DNA of 49,744 nt from Nitrososphaeraceae archaeon (GTDB lineage: Archaea > Thermoproteota > Nitrososphaeria > Nitrososphaerales > Nitrososphaeraceae). The stretch covers positions 1-49,744 of the forward strand of contig JAKEIK010000108.1 in assembly GCA_022545895.1 (NCBI GenBank), written 5' to 3'. Numbering within the stretch: the stretch's first letter is position 1; every line of letters begins with the position of its first letter. The notes beneath the pieces are model-generated. The model did no database searches and was not told where the DNA came from. It worked only from the letters and a program-made list of their open reading frames with translations. Of the stretch, positions 17,451 to 26,260 are shown piece after piece. The position numbers and the translations under genes were made by a program.

Positions 17451-18975
17451 GATTATAGTATTGGATTTTGGATCGCAGTACAGCCACCTGATATGTAGAC
17501 GTATAAGGGAAGATAATGTGTTTTGTGAACTATTGCCCTATGACTCTCCTGCAAGTGTAATTATGAAACTTGACCCTAAAGGTATTATTCTTTCTGGAGG
17601 TCCTTCAAGTGTTTATTCTCCAAATTCACCCAAACCTGATAATGAAATATTCCACTCAGGAATCCCAATCTTGGGCATTTGCTATGGACATCAACTATTA
17701 GTTAACGAGTTTAAAGGAAAAGTGAAACGAACCTCCCAAAAAGAGTATGGATATGCTGATCTGGTCATTGATGATTCTTCTGATCTTTTCAGGGGAGTTG
17801 GCAAGAAGATAAAATGTTGGATGAGTCATGCCGATGCAGCTTCTTATATACCATCAGGATTTGAAGTCTTGGGTCACACAAAATCGTCGGCTTCGGCTGC
17901 CATTGCAAATAAACGAAAAAAATTTTATGGAATTCAATTCCATCCTGAAGTTGCACACACAGAAAATGGTAACAAGATTTTAAAGAATTTTTCACGCTAC
18001 ATTAGCAAGGCAAGACCCGAATGGACAATGGAAAATTTTGTTAAGTCTTCTATCGGAGGGATAAGGAGTCTTGTTAAGGACGAAAAAGTATTGTGTGCAG
18101 CTAGCGGGGGCATAGATTCGACGACACTTGCTGTTCTACTCCATAGAGCTGTGGGAGAGAATCTAACATGTATCTTCGTTGACAACGGATTGTTAAGGAA
18201 GGATGAAGCCAAACTAGTGCCGGAGATATTAAGGGATAAATTGGGATTGAATTTAATCTGTGTTGATTCACAAGAACAATTTCTGAGAAGGTTGAGAGGT
18301 GTTAAAGATCCTGAAATGAAGAGGAAAATTGTGGGTGAAGAATTTGCAAAAGTATTCATGAAAGTTACTAAAAGACAAGGACCTTTTCAGTGGCTTGCCC
18401 AAGGTACTTTGTATCCCGATATCATTGAGAGTGGAGTTTCTAAAGGACCTGCAGCTGTCATAAAAACTCATCACAATGTAGGTGGCCTCCCAAAATGGCT
18501 AAATATGAAAGTGTTGGAGCCATTCAAAAATCTCTACAAAGACGAGGTACGAAAGATCGCCGGTCTCCTCAATATCCCAAATCAATTTTTGATGAGACAT
18601 CCGTTTCCTGGCCCCGGTTTGGCTGTACGAATTATAGGAGAGGTGACCGAGGAGAAGATTAGAATCGCGAGGCATGCAAGCAGTATAGTGGAAGAAGAGC
18701 TAAGAAACAAAGGATGGCATGACAAAGTGTGGCAAGCTTACGCCGCAGTTGGCGACGATCATGCAGTAGGCGTATTAGGCGACGAGCGGGTATACGGATA
18801 TTTGGTGACAGTAAGAGTCGTAGAATCTTTGGATGCTATGACTGCAGACTGGAGTAGATTGCCATACGAATTGTTGCAATCTATTAGTAATAGAATTACT
18901 AATGAGGTTGAAGGTGTGACATGGGTCACTTATGCTATATCAAGCAAACCTCCATCAACTATAGAACCACAGTAG
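17443..18975 (+). CDS. guaA: GMP synthase (glutamine-hydrolysing), fused form
   Basis: It aminates XMP to GMP. The N-terminal class I glutaminase has the triad C80 (GICYGHQ), H167 and E169 (FHPEV). The ATP pyrophosphatase loop SGGIDS is at 221-226. The C-terminal dimerisation domain includes GPGLAVRI and ends VTYAISSKPPSTIEPQ, the usual family ending. At 510 residues it is the one-chain type, whereas many euryarchaea split the two activities. It is coupled to the preceding coiled-coil gene and convergent with the PfkB gene 41 bp downstream. Confidence 0.97.
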   Translation: MDKIIVLDFGSQYSHLICRRIREDNVFCELLPYDSPASVIMKLDPKGIILSGGPSSVYSPNSPKPDNEIFHSGIPILGICYGHQLLVNEFKGKVKRTSQKEYGYADLVIDDSSDLFRGVGKKIKCWMSHADAASYIPSGFEVLGHTKSSASAAIANKRKKFYGIQFHPEVAHTENGNKILKNFSRYISKARPEWTMENFVKSSIGGIRSLVKDEKVLCAASGGIDSTTLAVLLHRAVGENLTCIFVDNGLLRKDEAKLVPEILRDKLGLNLICVDSQEQFLRRLRGVKDPEMKRKIVGEEFAKVFMKVTKRQGPFQWLAQGTLYPDIIESGVSKGPAAVIKTHHNVGGLPKWLNMKVLEPFKNLYKDEVRKIAGLLNIPNQFLMRHPFPGPGLAVRIIGEVTEEKIRIARHASSIVEEELRNKGWHDKVWQAYAAVGDDHAVGVLGDERVYGYLVTVRVVESLDAMTADWSRLPYELLQSISNRITNEVEGVTWVTYAISSKPPSTIEPQ

Positions 18976-19016
18976 TTGCTCCATACGGTCATTCTTGATA
19001 TCCATCGGACGTACGT

Positions 19017-20075
19017 TCATCGATACGTGTAGCTGTTCTTTAGAAATTGTACAAGTTCGTCCATAGTGGGTGACTCGAAGGATTCATTCTGGATGTACAG
19101 GGCTGAACACGCATTCGAAAATAACAGTCGCTCATTGGGATCGAGTCCTGCAAGATGGCCTACTACATCGGCGGCATCCCAGCAATCTCCTGAACCAGTC
19201 ATTGTATGAACAGGAACATTGAAGGCGGCCTCAAACAACACCTCTTTACCATTGGACCAAGCAGCTCCTATTCTAGTGTGTAAATCAACTTCTATGCCAA
19301 AGTTGTCAGAGATAATTCTGGCTGCTTTTTTTATCAAGTCGGTGTTTGTTGGTTCTGAAGATAATATCGATCCAAATCCCAGCGCACGTGTGAGGGAGTC
19401 ACATTCATTTTCATTAATGCTTAAGACATCTGTAACTTCTGATATCACGTTTAACGCGTCTTTGAATTCATCCCTTCTAACATCAATGTCTGCAGGATCA
19501 ATAAAGTGAAGGGCATTTGGCGAATTCCTGAAGACATGATTAGCCAGCTCTGTTCCCCTTAAATTACTTGCCCAATTTGTCAATATCACACATTTCGCTG
19601 AAAAAATTTTCTTCAGATCTTCTTCACGGTTTATCTTATCTGGTCCAAATGTCTCAATGTCTCCAATATCGCTCATCATTATATTCGAGATCGAATTTTC
19701 ATCTTTGAATTCTAATGATGTCGTTACACCATGTTTACCATTGACTATTCGGAGGTCAGCGTTTTTTTCAAATTTTGAAAAGATTTTTTGGAGCACCGAT
19801 GAACCAATCTCATTTGCGATCGTGAACAGTGTAACAGGCAGACCAAATTTTGCCAAGCAGTATGCCACATTAGCTGCGTTTCCGCCTTTGATGTCAAATG
19901 TTCGAATGCCGCGTATACTGCCGCCCCCAAGTCTTGTCTTGTGATTTATCACATCCAAGAATTGACTCTTTGAATCAAATTTAACAATCCTGTCCATGAA
20001 AAAATCGGGTAGGACCACAACAGAATCTTGTAGTCCATATTGCATTAATAGCTCAAGCACATACGAAGTATGCAC
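19017..20075 (-). CDS. PfkB-family carbohydrate or nucleoside kinase
   Basis: The ribokinase fold is shown by GGNAANVAYCLAKFGLPVTL near residue 65, with the GG substrate-lid signature, and by the C-terminal signature MTGSGDCWDAADVVGHLAGL with the catalytic Asp in SGD. The 352 residues are somewhat longer than typical ribokinases. The usual F/A after the GD motif is replaced by CW. Substrates of PfkB enzymes (ribose, fructose phosphates, nucleosides, 2-keto-3-deoxygluconate) cannot be read from sequence alone. It is monocistronic, upstream of a 280-bp spacer. Confidence 0.85.
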   Translation of the reverse strand: MHTSYVLELLMQYGLQDSVVVLPDFFMDRIVKFDSKSQFLDVINHKTRLGGGSIRGIRTFDIKGGNAANVAYCLAKFGLPVTLFTIANEIGSSVLQKIFSKFEKNADLRIVNGKHGVTTSLEFKDENSISNIMMSDIGDIETFGPDKINREEDLKKIFSAKCVILTNWASNLRGTELANHVFRNSPNALHFIDPADIDVRRDEFKDALNVISEVTDVLSINENECDSLTRALGFGSILSSEPTNTDLIKKAARIISDNFGIEVDLHTRIGAAWSNGKEVLFEAAFNVPVHTMTGSGDCWDAADVVGHLAGLDPNERLLFSNACSALYIQNESFESPTMDELVQFLKNSYTYR

Positions 20076-20204
20076 TTTGAGTTATATGGATTTTCTTAAA
20101 CGGTCGTATTTCCCAAGATGTTGTTTTGATATTAATTAATCAACTGTATGATTAGCAACTTGCCGTCATCTATTGGGATAACTATTACCGGTAGATAAGT
20201 ACCT

Positions 20205-20213
20205 GGAGGTGAT
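20205..20213 (+). other. Perfect Shine-Dalgarno-like sequence without a clear gene
   Basis: GGAGGTGAT matches the archaeal 16S 3' end perfectly, but no ATG, GTG or TTG start follows at a proper distance. The surrounding frame is open for 33 codons (20182-20283) with coding-like content. It is possibly a decayed gene start or chance. Confidence 0.2.
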
Positions 20214-20358
20214 TACCACTGTAACTGCCCAATCCAAGATTTCATTTTCGAAATATAGCTCAGAGTGGATCAAGATGAGATAGATTCCTAAAACAAATTT
20301 GTTATTGGTAGATATCTAATTAAATCCAAGAAAAATGAATGGTAGAAATTTTTTGGAT

Positions 20359-22065
20359 TTACTCCATGTCCATTCCGCCCATTCCGCCCATTCCGCCCAT
20401 TCCGCCCATTCCGCCCATTCCGCCCATTCCGCCCATTCCTCCTCCTGGGGGACCAGCTGGCATCTTGGACTTGCTTGAGGCAATTACATCATCTATTCTT
20501 AGAAGCATAGTTGCGGCTTCAGTAGCAGATTTAATGATTTGCTCCTTCACGGCAAGAGGTTCTAAAACATCCTGTTTGTACATATCAGCAACCACGGTAT
20601 TTCTAACGTCAACTCCAGTCCATTTCGATCCCTTACTTTGTTTGGATCTCAATGATGTCATAGTGTCTATTGGGTCCATACCAGCATTGACAGCTAGAGC
20701 TAATGGAATTGTGTCTAACGCATCCGCAAATTTATGAACTGCTAGCTGAGATCTTCCCTCTAGATTACTGGACCAGTGACGAAGTTCGTTTGCAATATAT
20801 GCTTCCGGTGCACCACCACCTGCGACAATGGCTGGTTTTTCGAGAACATCTTTTATGACCATTAAAGCATCATGGAGTGAGCGATCAGCTTCGTCAACAA
20901 CCCTTTGTGACCCACCTCTAACGAGTATTGTAACGGCTTTAGGATTTTTGCATCCTTCTATAAAAACCCATTTGTCAGTTTCGACTTTACGTTCTTCTAC
21001 AAGATTTGCCGATCCTAAGTCCTTAGAAGTTAAATCATCCAGGTTATTTACTAGTCGCGCACCTGTTGCCTTAGCTAACTTTGACATATCACTCTCTTTT
21101 ACACGCCTAACTGCCAATATACCCTCTTTTGCCAAGTAGTGCTGAGCTAAATCATCAATACCCTTTTGGCAAAGAAGCACATTTGCTCCCACATTCTTTA
21201 TTTTCTCCACCATAGATTTCAGCATCCTATTTTCTTCCTCCAAGAACATCTGCATTTGCTTTGGATCATTAATTCTAATTTCTGCACTCATCTCCGTCTT
21301 TTCTATTTCGAGCGCTGAATTTATCAGGGCAATTTTCGCGCCTTCTATCTTCTTTGGCATTCCGGAGTGTACTACTTCTTTATCAAGTACAATTCCTTTG
21401 ATAAGTTTAGTGTCATGAATTGATGCTCCCGCTTTCTTTTCGACCTTTATATTATCTAAATCAACTTTCAGTGTTTTTCCATCAGAGCTACTTTCACTGA
21501 TTTGTTTTGAAGCGTCTACCACTATCTGTGCTAACATTGGGCTATCATCAGAGACCAGCTTTGAGTACATACTTGTCTGTGCAATTTTCCTAAGTAGGTC
21601 TTTGTCATTAGTGTCCACTTTGACTGCGATCCTTTGAAGTAGTGAAAGCGCATGTTCTGCTGCAGCGGTATAACCATCTACAATAACAGAAGGATGTACA
21701 TCTTTGTTAACTAGTTCTTCCGCCTTTTCCAACAATGCCCCTGCAAGTATTACTGAAGATGTGGTTCCGTCCCCAACTTCGTTGTCCACAGACTTTGCTA
21801 CCTCAACCATCATTTTGGCGGCAGGATGTTGAACGTCCATTTCCTTCAAAATAGTAGCACCATCATTGGTTATGGTTACGTCCCCAAGCGTGTCAACGAG
21901 CATCTTGTCCATTCCTCTTGGGCCTAGACAAGACTTTACCATGTCTGCAATGAGTTTCGCAGCCATAAAGTTATTCCTTTGTGCTTCTCTACCTTTACTT
22001 TCTTTTGTCCCTTCCCTTAATATTATAACTGGCATTCCACCAGCAGTTGCTTGAATTGATTCCAT
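20359..22065 (-). CDS. ths: Thermosome subunit (group II chaperonin)
   Basis: An ATP-driven protein-folding chaperonin that forms double rings with a built-in lid. Group II motifs are present: [51 protein letters not shown] with the catalytic Asp, and [16 protein letters not shown]. The C-terminus is a run of GGM repeats ending in MDME, an extended version of the disordered tail that faces the cavity. I prefer ATG 22065 (568 residues) to the in-frame GTG at 22071 because the SD GGTGAT ends eight bases before that ATG but only two before the GTG. Only one subunit gene is in the window. Confidence 0.97.
   Translation of the reverse strand: MESIQATAGGMPVIILREGTKESKGREAQRNNFMAAKLIADMVKSCLGPRGMDKMLVDTLGDVTITNDGATILKEMDVQHPAAKMMVEVAKSVDNEVGDGTTSSVILAGALLEKAEELVNKDVHPSVIVDGYTAAAEHALSLLQRIAVKVDTNDKDLLRKIAQTSMYSKLVSDDSPMLAQIVVDASKQISESSSDGKTLKVDLDNIKVEKKAGASIHDTKLIKGIVLDKEVVHSGMPKKIEGAKIALINSALEIEKTEMSAEIRINDPKQMQMFLEEENRMLKSMVEKIKNVGANVLLCQKGIDDLAQHYLAKEGILAVRRVKESDMSKLAKATGARLVNNLDDLTSKDLGSANLVEERKVETDKWVFIEGCKNPKAVTILVRGGSQRVVDEADRSLHDALMVIKDVLEKPAIVAGGGAPEAYIANELRHWSSNLEGRSQLAVHKFADALDTIPLALAVNAGMDPIDTMTSLRSKQSKGSKWTGVDVRNTVVADMYKQDVLEPLAVKEQIIKSATEAATMLLRIDDVIASSKSKMPAGPPGGGMGGMGGMGGMGGMGGMGGMGGMDME
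20371..20442. repeat. Nine-base tandem repeat encoding the GGM tail
   Basis: Seven perfect copies of cattccgcc and one imperfect copy lie end to end, encoding Gly-Gly-Met repeats on the minus strand. Such a tract is prone to copy-number change between strains. Confidence 0.9.
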
Positions 22066-22073
22066 TCTCACAT

Positions 22074-22119
22074 ATCACCTAGAAGAATGCTACACTTTTT
22101 TCTCTTGCCTCTTTTATAG
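22074..22119 (-). promoter_or_regulatory. Thermosome promoter and ribosome-binding site
   Basis: TATA element ctataaaag at 22111-22119 predicts transcription near 22089. The SD GGTGAT at 22074-22079 is placed for the ATG at 22065, so this mRNA is not leaderless, unlike many here. Confidence 0.55.
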
Positions 22120-22204
22120 TTTTACAAAAACTTTGGGTTCTACTAAACTGAAGTAACCTTCACGATATTGAGTTGACAATGAAATATAATTCGACTGATT
22201 GTAA

Positions 22205-22527
22205 AATTGTCTTCGTCGGGAGGATCTGATTTTTATCAGCGATAAAACGAGTCCTTCAATTGATGACGAAAAGCATTCTAGGAGCGACATTGAACGTTTC
22301 ATTTGCTTCCCGGCATATCTCCGCTCTTTTCTCGTAATTCTTTACAATAAAGAAGATTTGACAGCTATTGGCAAGAGCTGCTAATTTCTTATCCGGAGAT
22401 GAATCGTTTTCCTACTCTATCTTCAGATGATCTTCAAAACAGATTGATTAGTTTGCTTGGAACTCAATCGGGGTGCCTCTATTATCCAGAAGAACATGAA
22501 CTCTCGTTAAAATGGAACAGGCAATAG
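22205..22527 (+). pseudogene. Possible frameshifted coding remnant
   Basis: Two overlapping plus-strand frames look coding-like. The first, 22205-22384, contains IERFICFPAYLRSFLVILYN. The second, 22351-22527, contains FDSYWQELLISYPEMNRF and GCLYYPEEHELSLKW. Joined by one frameshift near 22351-22384 they would make about 100 residues. No family is recognised and no good start is seen. The rest of the 510-bp spacer holds the thermosome promoter. This is tentative. Confidence 0.22.
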
Positions 22528-22580
22528 TGATGAGAATCGCCCTTGATAGAAACTCTCTCACGGCTTCAACTAGAGAGTAT

Positions 22581-23027
22581 TTAACTTTGTATGTCATCCT
22601 CTATCTGTATTTTTTTTAGCTTTTCATCAAATTTTGCCCTGAATCTGGGTATATTTATAACAAACCGTTCATGGACACCTTCTCCTATTTTATCTATTTT
22701 ATCAAAGGCCTCCACGTCAAATGTAATTCTTTGATCATTGACGCCAGTTATTTTTGCCTTAAGTAGAACTTCCGTGCCTACCGGCGTAGCTGCAAGATGT
22801 TTAATATTTACGAGAGTACCCACGGAATCTGATTCAGGATTTTGTAGGAACTGCTCTTTCAATAATAGCCTGCATGTTTCTTCCATCTCTGCGATCATAG
22901 AAGGAGTTGAAAATACATTTTCCCCTTCCCAAAGGAAGCTGGTACTTTGAGTCGATCTCACTTTAATACGTCTCTCTTTGGTTGCCCCAGTAGCAAAAGT
23001 AATATCCATCAAATTGTATACAGCCAT
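22581..23027 (-). CDS. FlK-like hotdog thioesterase
   Basis: The 148 residues match the fluoroacetyl-CoA thioesterase-like hotdog family: FSTPSMIAEMEETCRLLL (with the catalytic-region Thr/Glu), SVGTLVNIKHLAATPVGTEV with the conserved His, and ITFDVEAFDKIDKIGEGVHE. These enzymes hydrolyse short acyl-CoAs. FlK itself is specialised for fluoroacetyl-CoA, but most homologues have unknown house-cleaning or acyl-CoA roles. A TATA-like attttattt lies about 25 bp before the ATG. A small membrane-protein gene lies 79 bp upstream on the same strand. Confidence 0.82.
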   Translation of the reverse strand: MAVYNLMDITFATGATKERRIKVRSTQSTSFLWEGENVFSTPSMIAEMEETCRLLLKEQFLQNPESDSVGTLVNIKHLAATPVGTEVLLKAKITGVNDQRITFDVEAFDKIDKIGEGVHERFVINIPRFRAKFDEKLKKIQIEDDIQS

Positions 23028-23106
23028 AATTTACTTTTAGAGTTTTCTTTAAATAAAATTGCTTTAGACTTACTAATACAAAAAGAAAAGAAGGGTTGCT
23101 GCCGGA

Positions 23107-23235
23107 TTACCTCTGGCGTCTTGCACCTGAGATAATCGCGTATACTAGTCCTACTGTTAACCCGAAGGCTAATGGTATCCAAACTCCGAAGCTCTCTACA
23201 CTCACATATATCTGCTGAATCAGGCTATCGAACAT
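23107..23235 (-). CDS. 42-residue single-span membrane protein
   Basis: This ATG-initiated ORF of 42 codons encodes an amphipathic start (MFDSLIQQIYVSVESFG), one strong transmembrane helix (VWIPLAFGLTVGLVYAIISG) and a basic end (ARRQR), so the N-terminus should lie outside. TAATATACT, about 24-33 bp before the ATG on the minus strand, is a good TATA element. It precedes the thioesterase gene on the same strand. The clean TM topology makes it a probable real microprotein, perhaps a subunit of a membrane complex. No family is recognised. The 198 bp upstream, to L44e, holds nothing else I can see. Confidence 0.6.
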   Translation of the reverse strand: MFDSLIQQIYVSVESFGVWIPLAFGLTVGLVYAIISGARRQR

Positions 23236-23433
23236 TATTAGTCATGGTATAAAGTAATCAGTATATTAGATTTTCTCAAGATAATCTCAAAAAATGCATT
23301 ATCGCCCATTTTGGAAGGTCGGGTGGCAGTCCCCTATCATGTTCATTCACCTTTAATATGCTGGCCAATTCCCTTAGTTTGTTACGAATCAGTACGATGT
23401 CCTTAAATTACCGGCATTCAAGATCTTTCAGAT

Positions 23434-23712
23434 ATGAAAATGCAGAAGGAATTTCGCAAGTTCTGCCCAAAATGTAAGACCCACACTTCGCAGTCCGTTG
23501 CTCTATATAAAAAGGGCAAGGATAGAAAAACTGCCTTGGGTGCACGTCGTCATGCTGAAGACAAAAAGGGATACGGAGGCCAGAAATTCCCAGAACTCAA
23601 ACGAACTGCAAAGACGACAAAAAAGATTACTCTAAAATATACGTGCAAGACTTGCCAGAGAAAGACCATGAAAGAAGGAATGAGGATGCGAAAGTTAGAA
23701 ATTCAACCATAA
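23434..23712 (+). CDS. rpl44e: 50S ribosomal protein L44e
   Basis: A small zinc-binding large-subunit protein near the E site, of the archaeal/eukaryotic type. The N-terminal CPKC (12-15) and C-terminal CKTC (74-77) pairs form the zinc site. GARRHAEDKKGYGGQKFPEL is the characteristic RR/GYGGQ loop. The 92 residues are normal. S27e follows 14 bp downstream, the common archaeal pair. Confidence 0.97.
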   Translation: MKMQKEFRKFCPKCKTHTSQSVALYKKGKDRKTALGARRHAEDKKGYGGQKFPELKRTAKTTKKITLKYTCKTCQRKTMKEGMRMRKLEIQP

Positions 23713-23726
23713 TAGTAGTGGTAATT

Positions 23727-23924
23727 ATGAAAAGAGAGAATATACTGATTCCAAAACCTAAAAGCAAGTTTTTGTCTGTGCAGTGCCCTGAATGTCAGGA
23801 AAAAATGATAATTTTCTCCCACACTACAATCGATATCCCATGTAAATCTTGTGGAAAACTAATAGCTGTAAAGAGGGGAGGGAAGGCACGAATCTTGGGA
23901 AAGTTGTTAGCCGCTTTAGACTAA
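23727..23924 (+). CDS. rps27e: 30S ribosomal protein S27e
   Basis: A zinc-ribbon small-subunit protein: CPECQ, then CKSCG about 20 residues later, then GKLIAVKRGGKARILG, the family ending. I take the ATG at 23727 (65 residues). An open frame extends upstream to 23643, but that stretch overlaps L44e and does not belong to the family. The last four bases overlap the convergent cobY gene. Confidence 0.95.
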   Translation: MKRENILIPKPKSKFLSVQCPECQEKMIIFSHTTIDIPCKSCGKLIAVKRGGKARILGKLLAALD

Positions 23925-24550
23925 TTAAGATAGGCGTTTACTGCCTTAAGATCTTCCATAGTGTTTATGTTAAAAGCTATATCTTCCCTATTCATCACAA
24001 TATATGATTCATTGGCTTCTACCCCAGTGAGAATTCTGGACGTGTCGATCATAGTGATTCCAGTATAACAATATTCAACTTTCTCAACAGAAATTACAAT
24101 GCTTGGTATTAATCCCAAACTTTCGATGAAACTTTTCTCCATGATGATAGATACGAAACTTGCATCAGGATTCCAGCTTTTCAGAATCTCATTTATTGTT
24201 TCTGCTTTCAGTATTGGAAGATCAGAAGGAACAACAATTATTTCTGAGGGCTTTAACCTTTCAATAACTTGTCCAAGATCTGTACTATAATCAAATCCAG
24301 AAGTCTCTATTAAATGAAGTCCATTCACGCAATGGTTGAGGTTACGCAAATATTTTGATGTGGCAGTTGTATGGCGGCTAGTTATGCCTACTACCGAACT
24401 AAATTTCTTTGAAGATACCAATGCATCAAGGACATGTCCTACCATAGGTTTTCCTCTAAAAAGGAGCATAGGTTTTTCAAACGTTAATCCTTGATTCATC
24501 CTAGACCCTTTTCCGCCACACATTATAGCGGCCATCATGGGGCGATTCAT
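23921..24550 (-). CDS. cobY: Adenosylcobinamide-phosphate guanylyltransferase (CobY)
   Basis: It transfers GMP to adenosylcobinamide phosphate, making the GDP-activated intermediate for CobS. MMAAIMCGGKGSRM is the nucleotidyltransferase loop, and EKPMLLFRGKPMVGHVLDAL and VVPSDLPILKAETI follow. CobY is the archaeal replacement for CobU. MobA-type enzymes look similar, but the four-base overlap with cobS and the operon context fix the role. It is the last gene of the five-gene cobalamin operon and convergent with S27e. Confidence 0.92.
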   Translation of the reverse strand: MNRPMMAAIMCGGKGSRMNQGLTFEKPMLLFRGKPMVGHVLDALVSSKKFSSVVGITSRHTTATSKYLRNLNHCVNGLHLIETSGFDYSTDLGQVIERLKPSEIIVVPSDLPILKAETINEILKSWNPDASFVSIIMEKSFIESLGLIPSIVISVEKVEYCYTGITMIDTSRILTGVEANESYIVMNREDIAFNINTMEDLKAVNAYLN

Positions 24551-25314
24551 ACCACCAATAGAGACAGCACCAACAGCGATGATAGACGGGTAATTTCATT
24601 GGAGGCTCCAAGTACATCACCGGTCAGTCCCCCGAAATTTTTAGTTGAAAGGTGGCAGATTACACCGGCGATTAACAGTCCCGTTCCCAAAGAGATCAAT
24701 CCAATGTAACCTCTCAAGGTCAAAACTATTATGAGTGTAGATATGGTCGCAAATGCAATTTTCTTTTTGTCTTTCATCTCCCTGGTAAAGGGTGAACTAA
24801 ATCCTTCCCAGGCTGATCTGCCGCTGCCGGCCTCTATGACCATTATGTATTTGGCTATTACCTCTGCAACTACTATACTGATCAAAAGTTTGAAAGCAGA
24901 ATTATAAGTAGAAATGGCTATTATCAATCCTATGATGCAGACAACTAAAGATATTGCACCTGCAGTACCTACCGCAGGATCGGACATGGCCCGTCGTTTT
25001 GCATCCTTGCTTCCCTTCACCATCAAACCATCTGCAAAATCTGCAAGTGCATCAGCATGTTGCATTCCTGTAATTAGCAGTATGGCGATTGTTACGAAAA
25101 AGCCGACTAAATAATTTTCCAGATATATCGAAAGACCATAAGCAAAAATACCTACGATTATGCCTATTATAGCACCTACAATAGGAAACAGGTACATATT
25201 ACGAGCTGTTACGCTGATATCTGTATTACCCGACCTTGGTACAGGAATGATCGTCAAAAAAGATAAAGCTGAAAGAATTCCATCAGAACCCAAAGAAAAA
25301 GTTCCACCATCCAA
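24547..25314 (-). CDS. cobS: Adenosylcobinamide-GDP ribazoletransferase
   Basis: A membrane enzyme joining adenosylcobinamide-GDP to alpha-ribazole (phosphate), the closing step of nucleotide-loop assembly. ALSFLTIIPVP near the start, HADALADFADGLMVKGSKDAKR with the conserved Asp-rich motif, and MSDPAVGTAGAISL are family signatures. Several transmembrane helices fill the rest of 255 residues. The TTG start overlaps the end of cbiB by 32 bases and the stop overlaps cobY by four, so translation is coupled. The substrate ribazole needs 5,6-dimethylbenzimidazole, which BluB (45.6 kb) can provide. Confidence 0.95.
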   Translation of the reverse strand: MDGGTFSLGSDGILSALSFLTIIPVPRSGNTDISVTARNMYLFPIVGAIIGIIVGIFAYGLSIYLENYLVGFFVTIAILLITGMQHADALADFADGLMVKGSKDAKRRAMSDPAVGTAGAISLVVCIIGLIIAISTYNSAFKLLISIVVAEVIAKYIMVIEAGSGRSAWEGFSSPFTREMKDKKKIAFATISTLIIVLTLRGYIGLISLGTGLLIAGVICHLSTKNFGGLTGDVLGASNEITRLSSLLVLSLLVV

Positions 25315-26260
25315 TTGTTGATAACGATATTATCAGAGGAAATGATACCAGTAAGCAAAAAACAATAGTTGTTATTTTCATTATTTTAATAGCCGTCCTG
25401 CATTTTTCGATAGACAGGGGTTCCAATTCGCTACCCAAGGTGTATTCATCAATTTTCTCCAATTTTATCCTCAGAGCACCTGCCATCGTAGACATCGGAT
25501 ACCCGGCATTAGCACTGTATGTGTTATGATGATCAGTGCCCAAGACTTGAATGGAGTTTTTCCAATCTGCTCCAACTATCCTTGCCGATAGGATCATTAA
25601 CATTGCACACAGTCTTGCTGGAACATAATTTAATATTGTGTCTACTTTTGCACTCATCCAACCTATATTGAGATGATATTTATCTTTATAGCCAATCATT
25701 GAATCAAGTGTATTAACAACACGGTATCCGACGGCGCCGGAAGGACCAAAAAAGGAGTAATAAAATAGCGGTGCAACAATCCCGTCTACAACGCTTTCGC
25801 CAATTGATTCTATAGTGCCGGATAAAATATGTTGGGTATCCAGTGTACTAGTGTTTCTGCTAACTATGTACGAAAGATTCCTTCGCGCTCCTTCAAGATC
25901 ATTTTTTTCCAGAGCTCGGATTATAACATTGACATGCTTTTCCATTGTCAATATCGCAATACTTGACTTGAGAACTATAACTGCATAAATTGCGAACCCA
26001 ATGAAACTAAAAATTGAATAAATGTATAGAGAAAATAGCTGGCTCAAAATACAAGCTCCCCATGCTAAAAATAATGTGAGTACCACTCCATTGAGCTTCT
26101 CAATCTTCGAATTTTCGGACTTAAGTTTTAATTTGTGAATGATCGCATCAATAAACTTACCAAGCCATGATACGGGATGAAAGTTGTTTGGTGGATCACC
26201 GAAGCTGAAACTAAGTGCGACCCCCGTGGATATAGAAAAAAGTATATAGATTACATCCAT
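25283..26260 (-). CDS. cbiB: Adenosylcobinamide-phosphate synthase
   Basis: An integral membrane protein attaching the aminopropanol linker (phosphate) to adenosylcobyric acid. FGDPPNNFHPVSWLGKFID near residue 20, VVDGIVAPLFYYSFFGPSGAVGYRVVNTLDSMIGYK and NYVPARLCAMLMILSARIVG are the CbiB/CobD hallmarks. The 325-residue length fits. It overlaps cbiP upstream by ten bases (ATGGATGTAA) and cobS downstream by 32. In other nomenclature this protein is called CobD; I use cbiB to keep it apart from the decarboxylase. Confidence 0.95.
   Translation of the reverse strand: MDVIYILFSISTGVALSFSFGDPPNNFHPVSWLGKFIDAIIHKLKLKSENSKIEKLNGVVLTLFLAWGACILSQLFSLYIYSIFSFIGFAIYAVIVLKSSIAILTMEKHVNVIIRALEKNDLEGARRNLSYIVSRNTSTLDTQHILSGTIESIGESVVDGIVAPLFYYSFFGPSGAVGYRVVNTLDSMIGYKDKYHLNIGWMSAKVDTILNYVPARLCAMLMILSARIVGADWKNSIQVLGTDHHNTYSANAGYPMSTMAGALRIKLEKIDEYTLGSELEPLSIEKCRTAIKIMKITTIVFCLLVSFPLIISLSTIGWWNFFFGF

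Noticed and set aside
20339-20737. Plus-strand ORF beginning with repeated Pro-Pro-Ile
   Set aside because: It is the antisense of the thermosome GGM repeat; the minus-strand gene is unmistakable.
23643-23726. Longer N-terminus for S27e
   Set aside because: It overlaps L44e in another frame; S27e begins at MKRENILIPKP.
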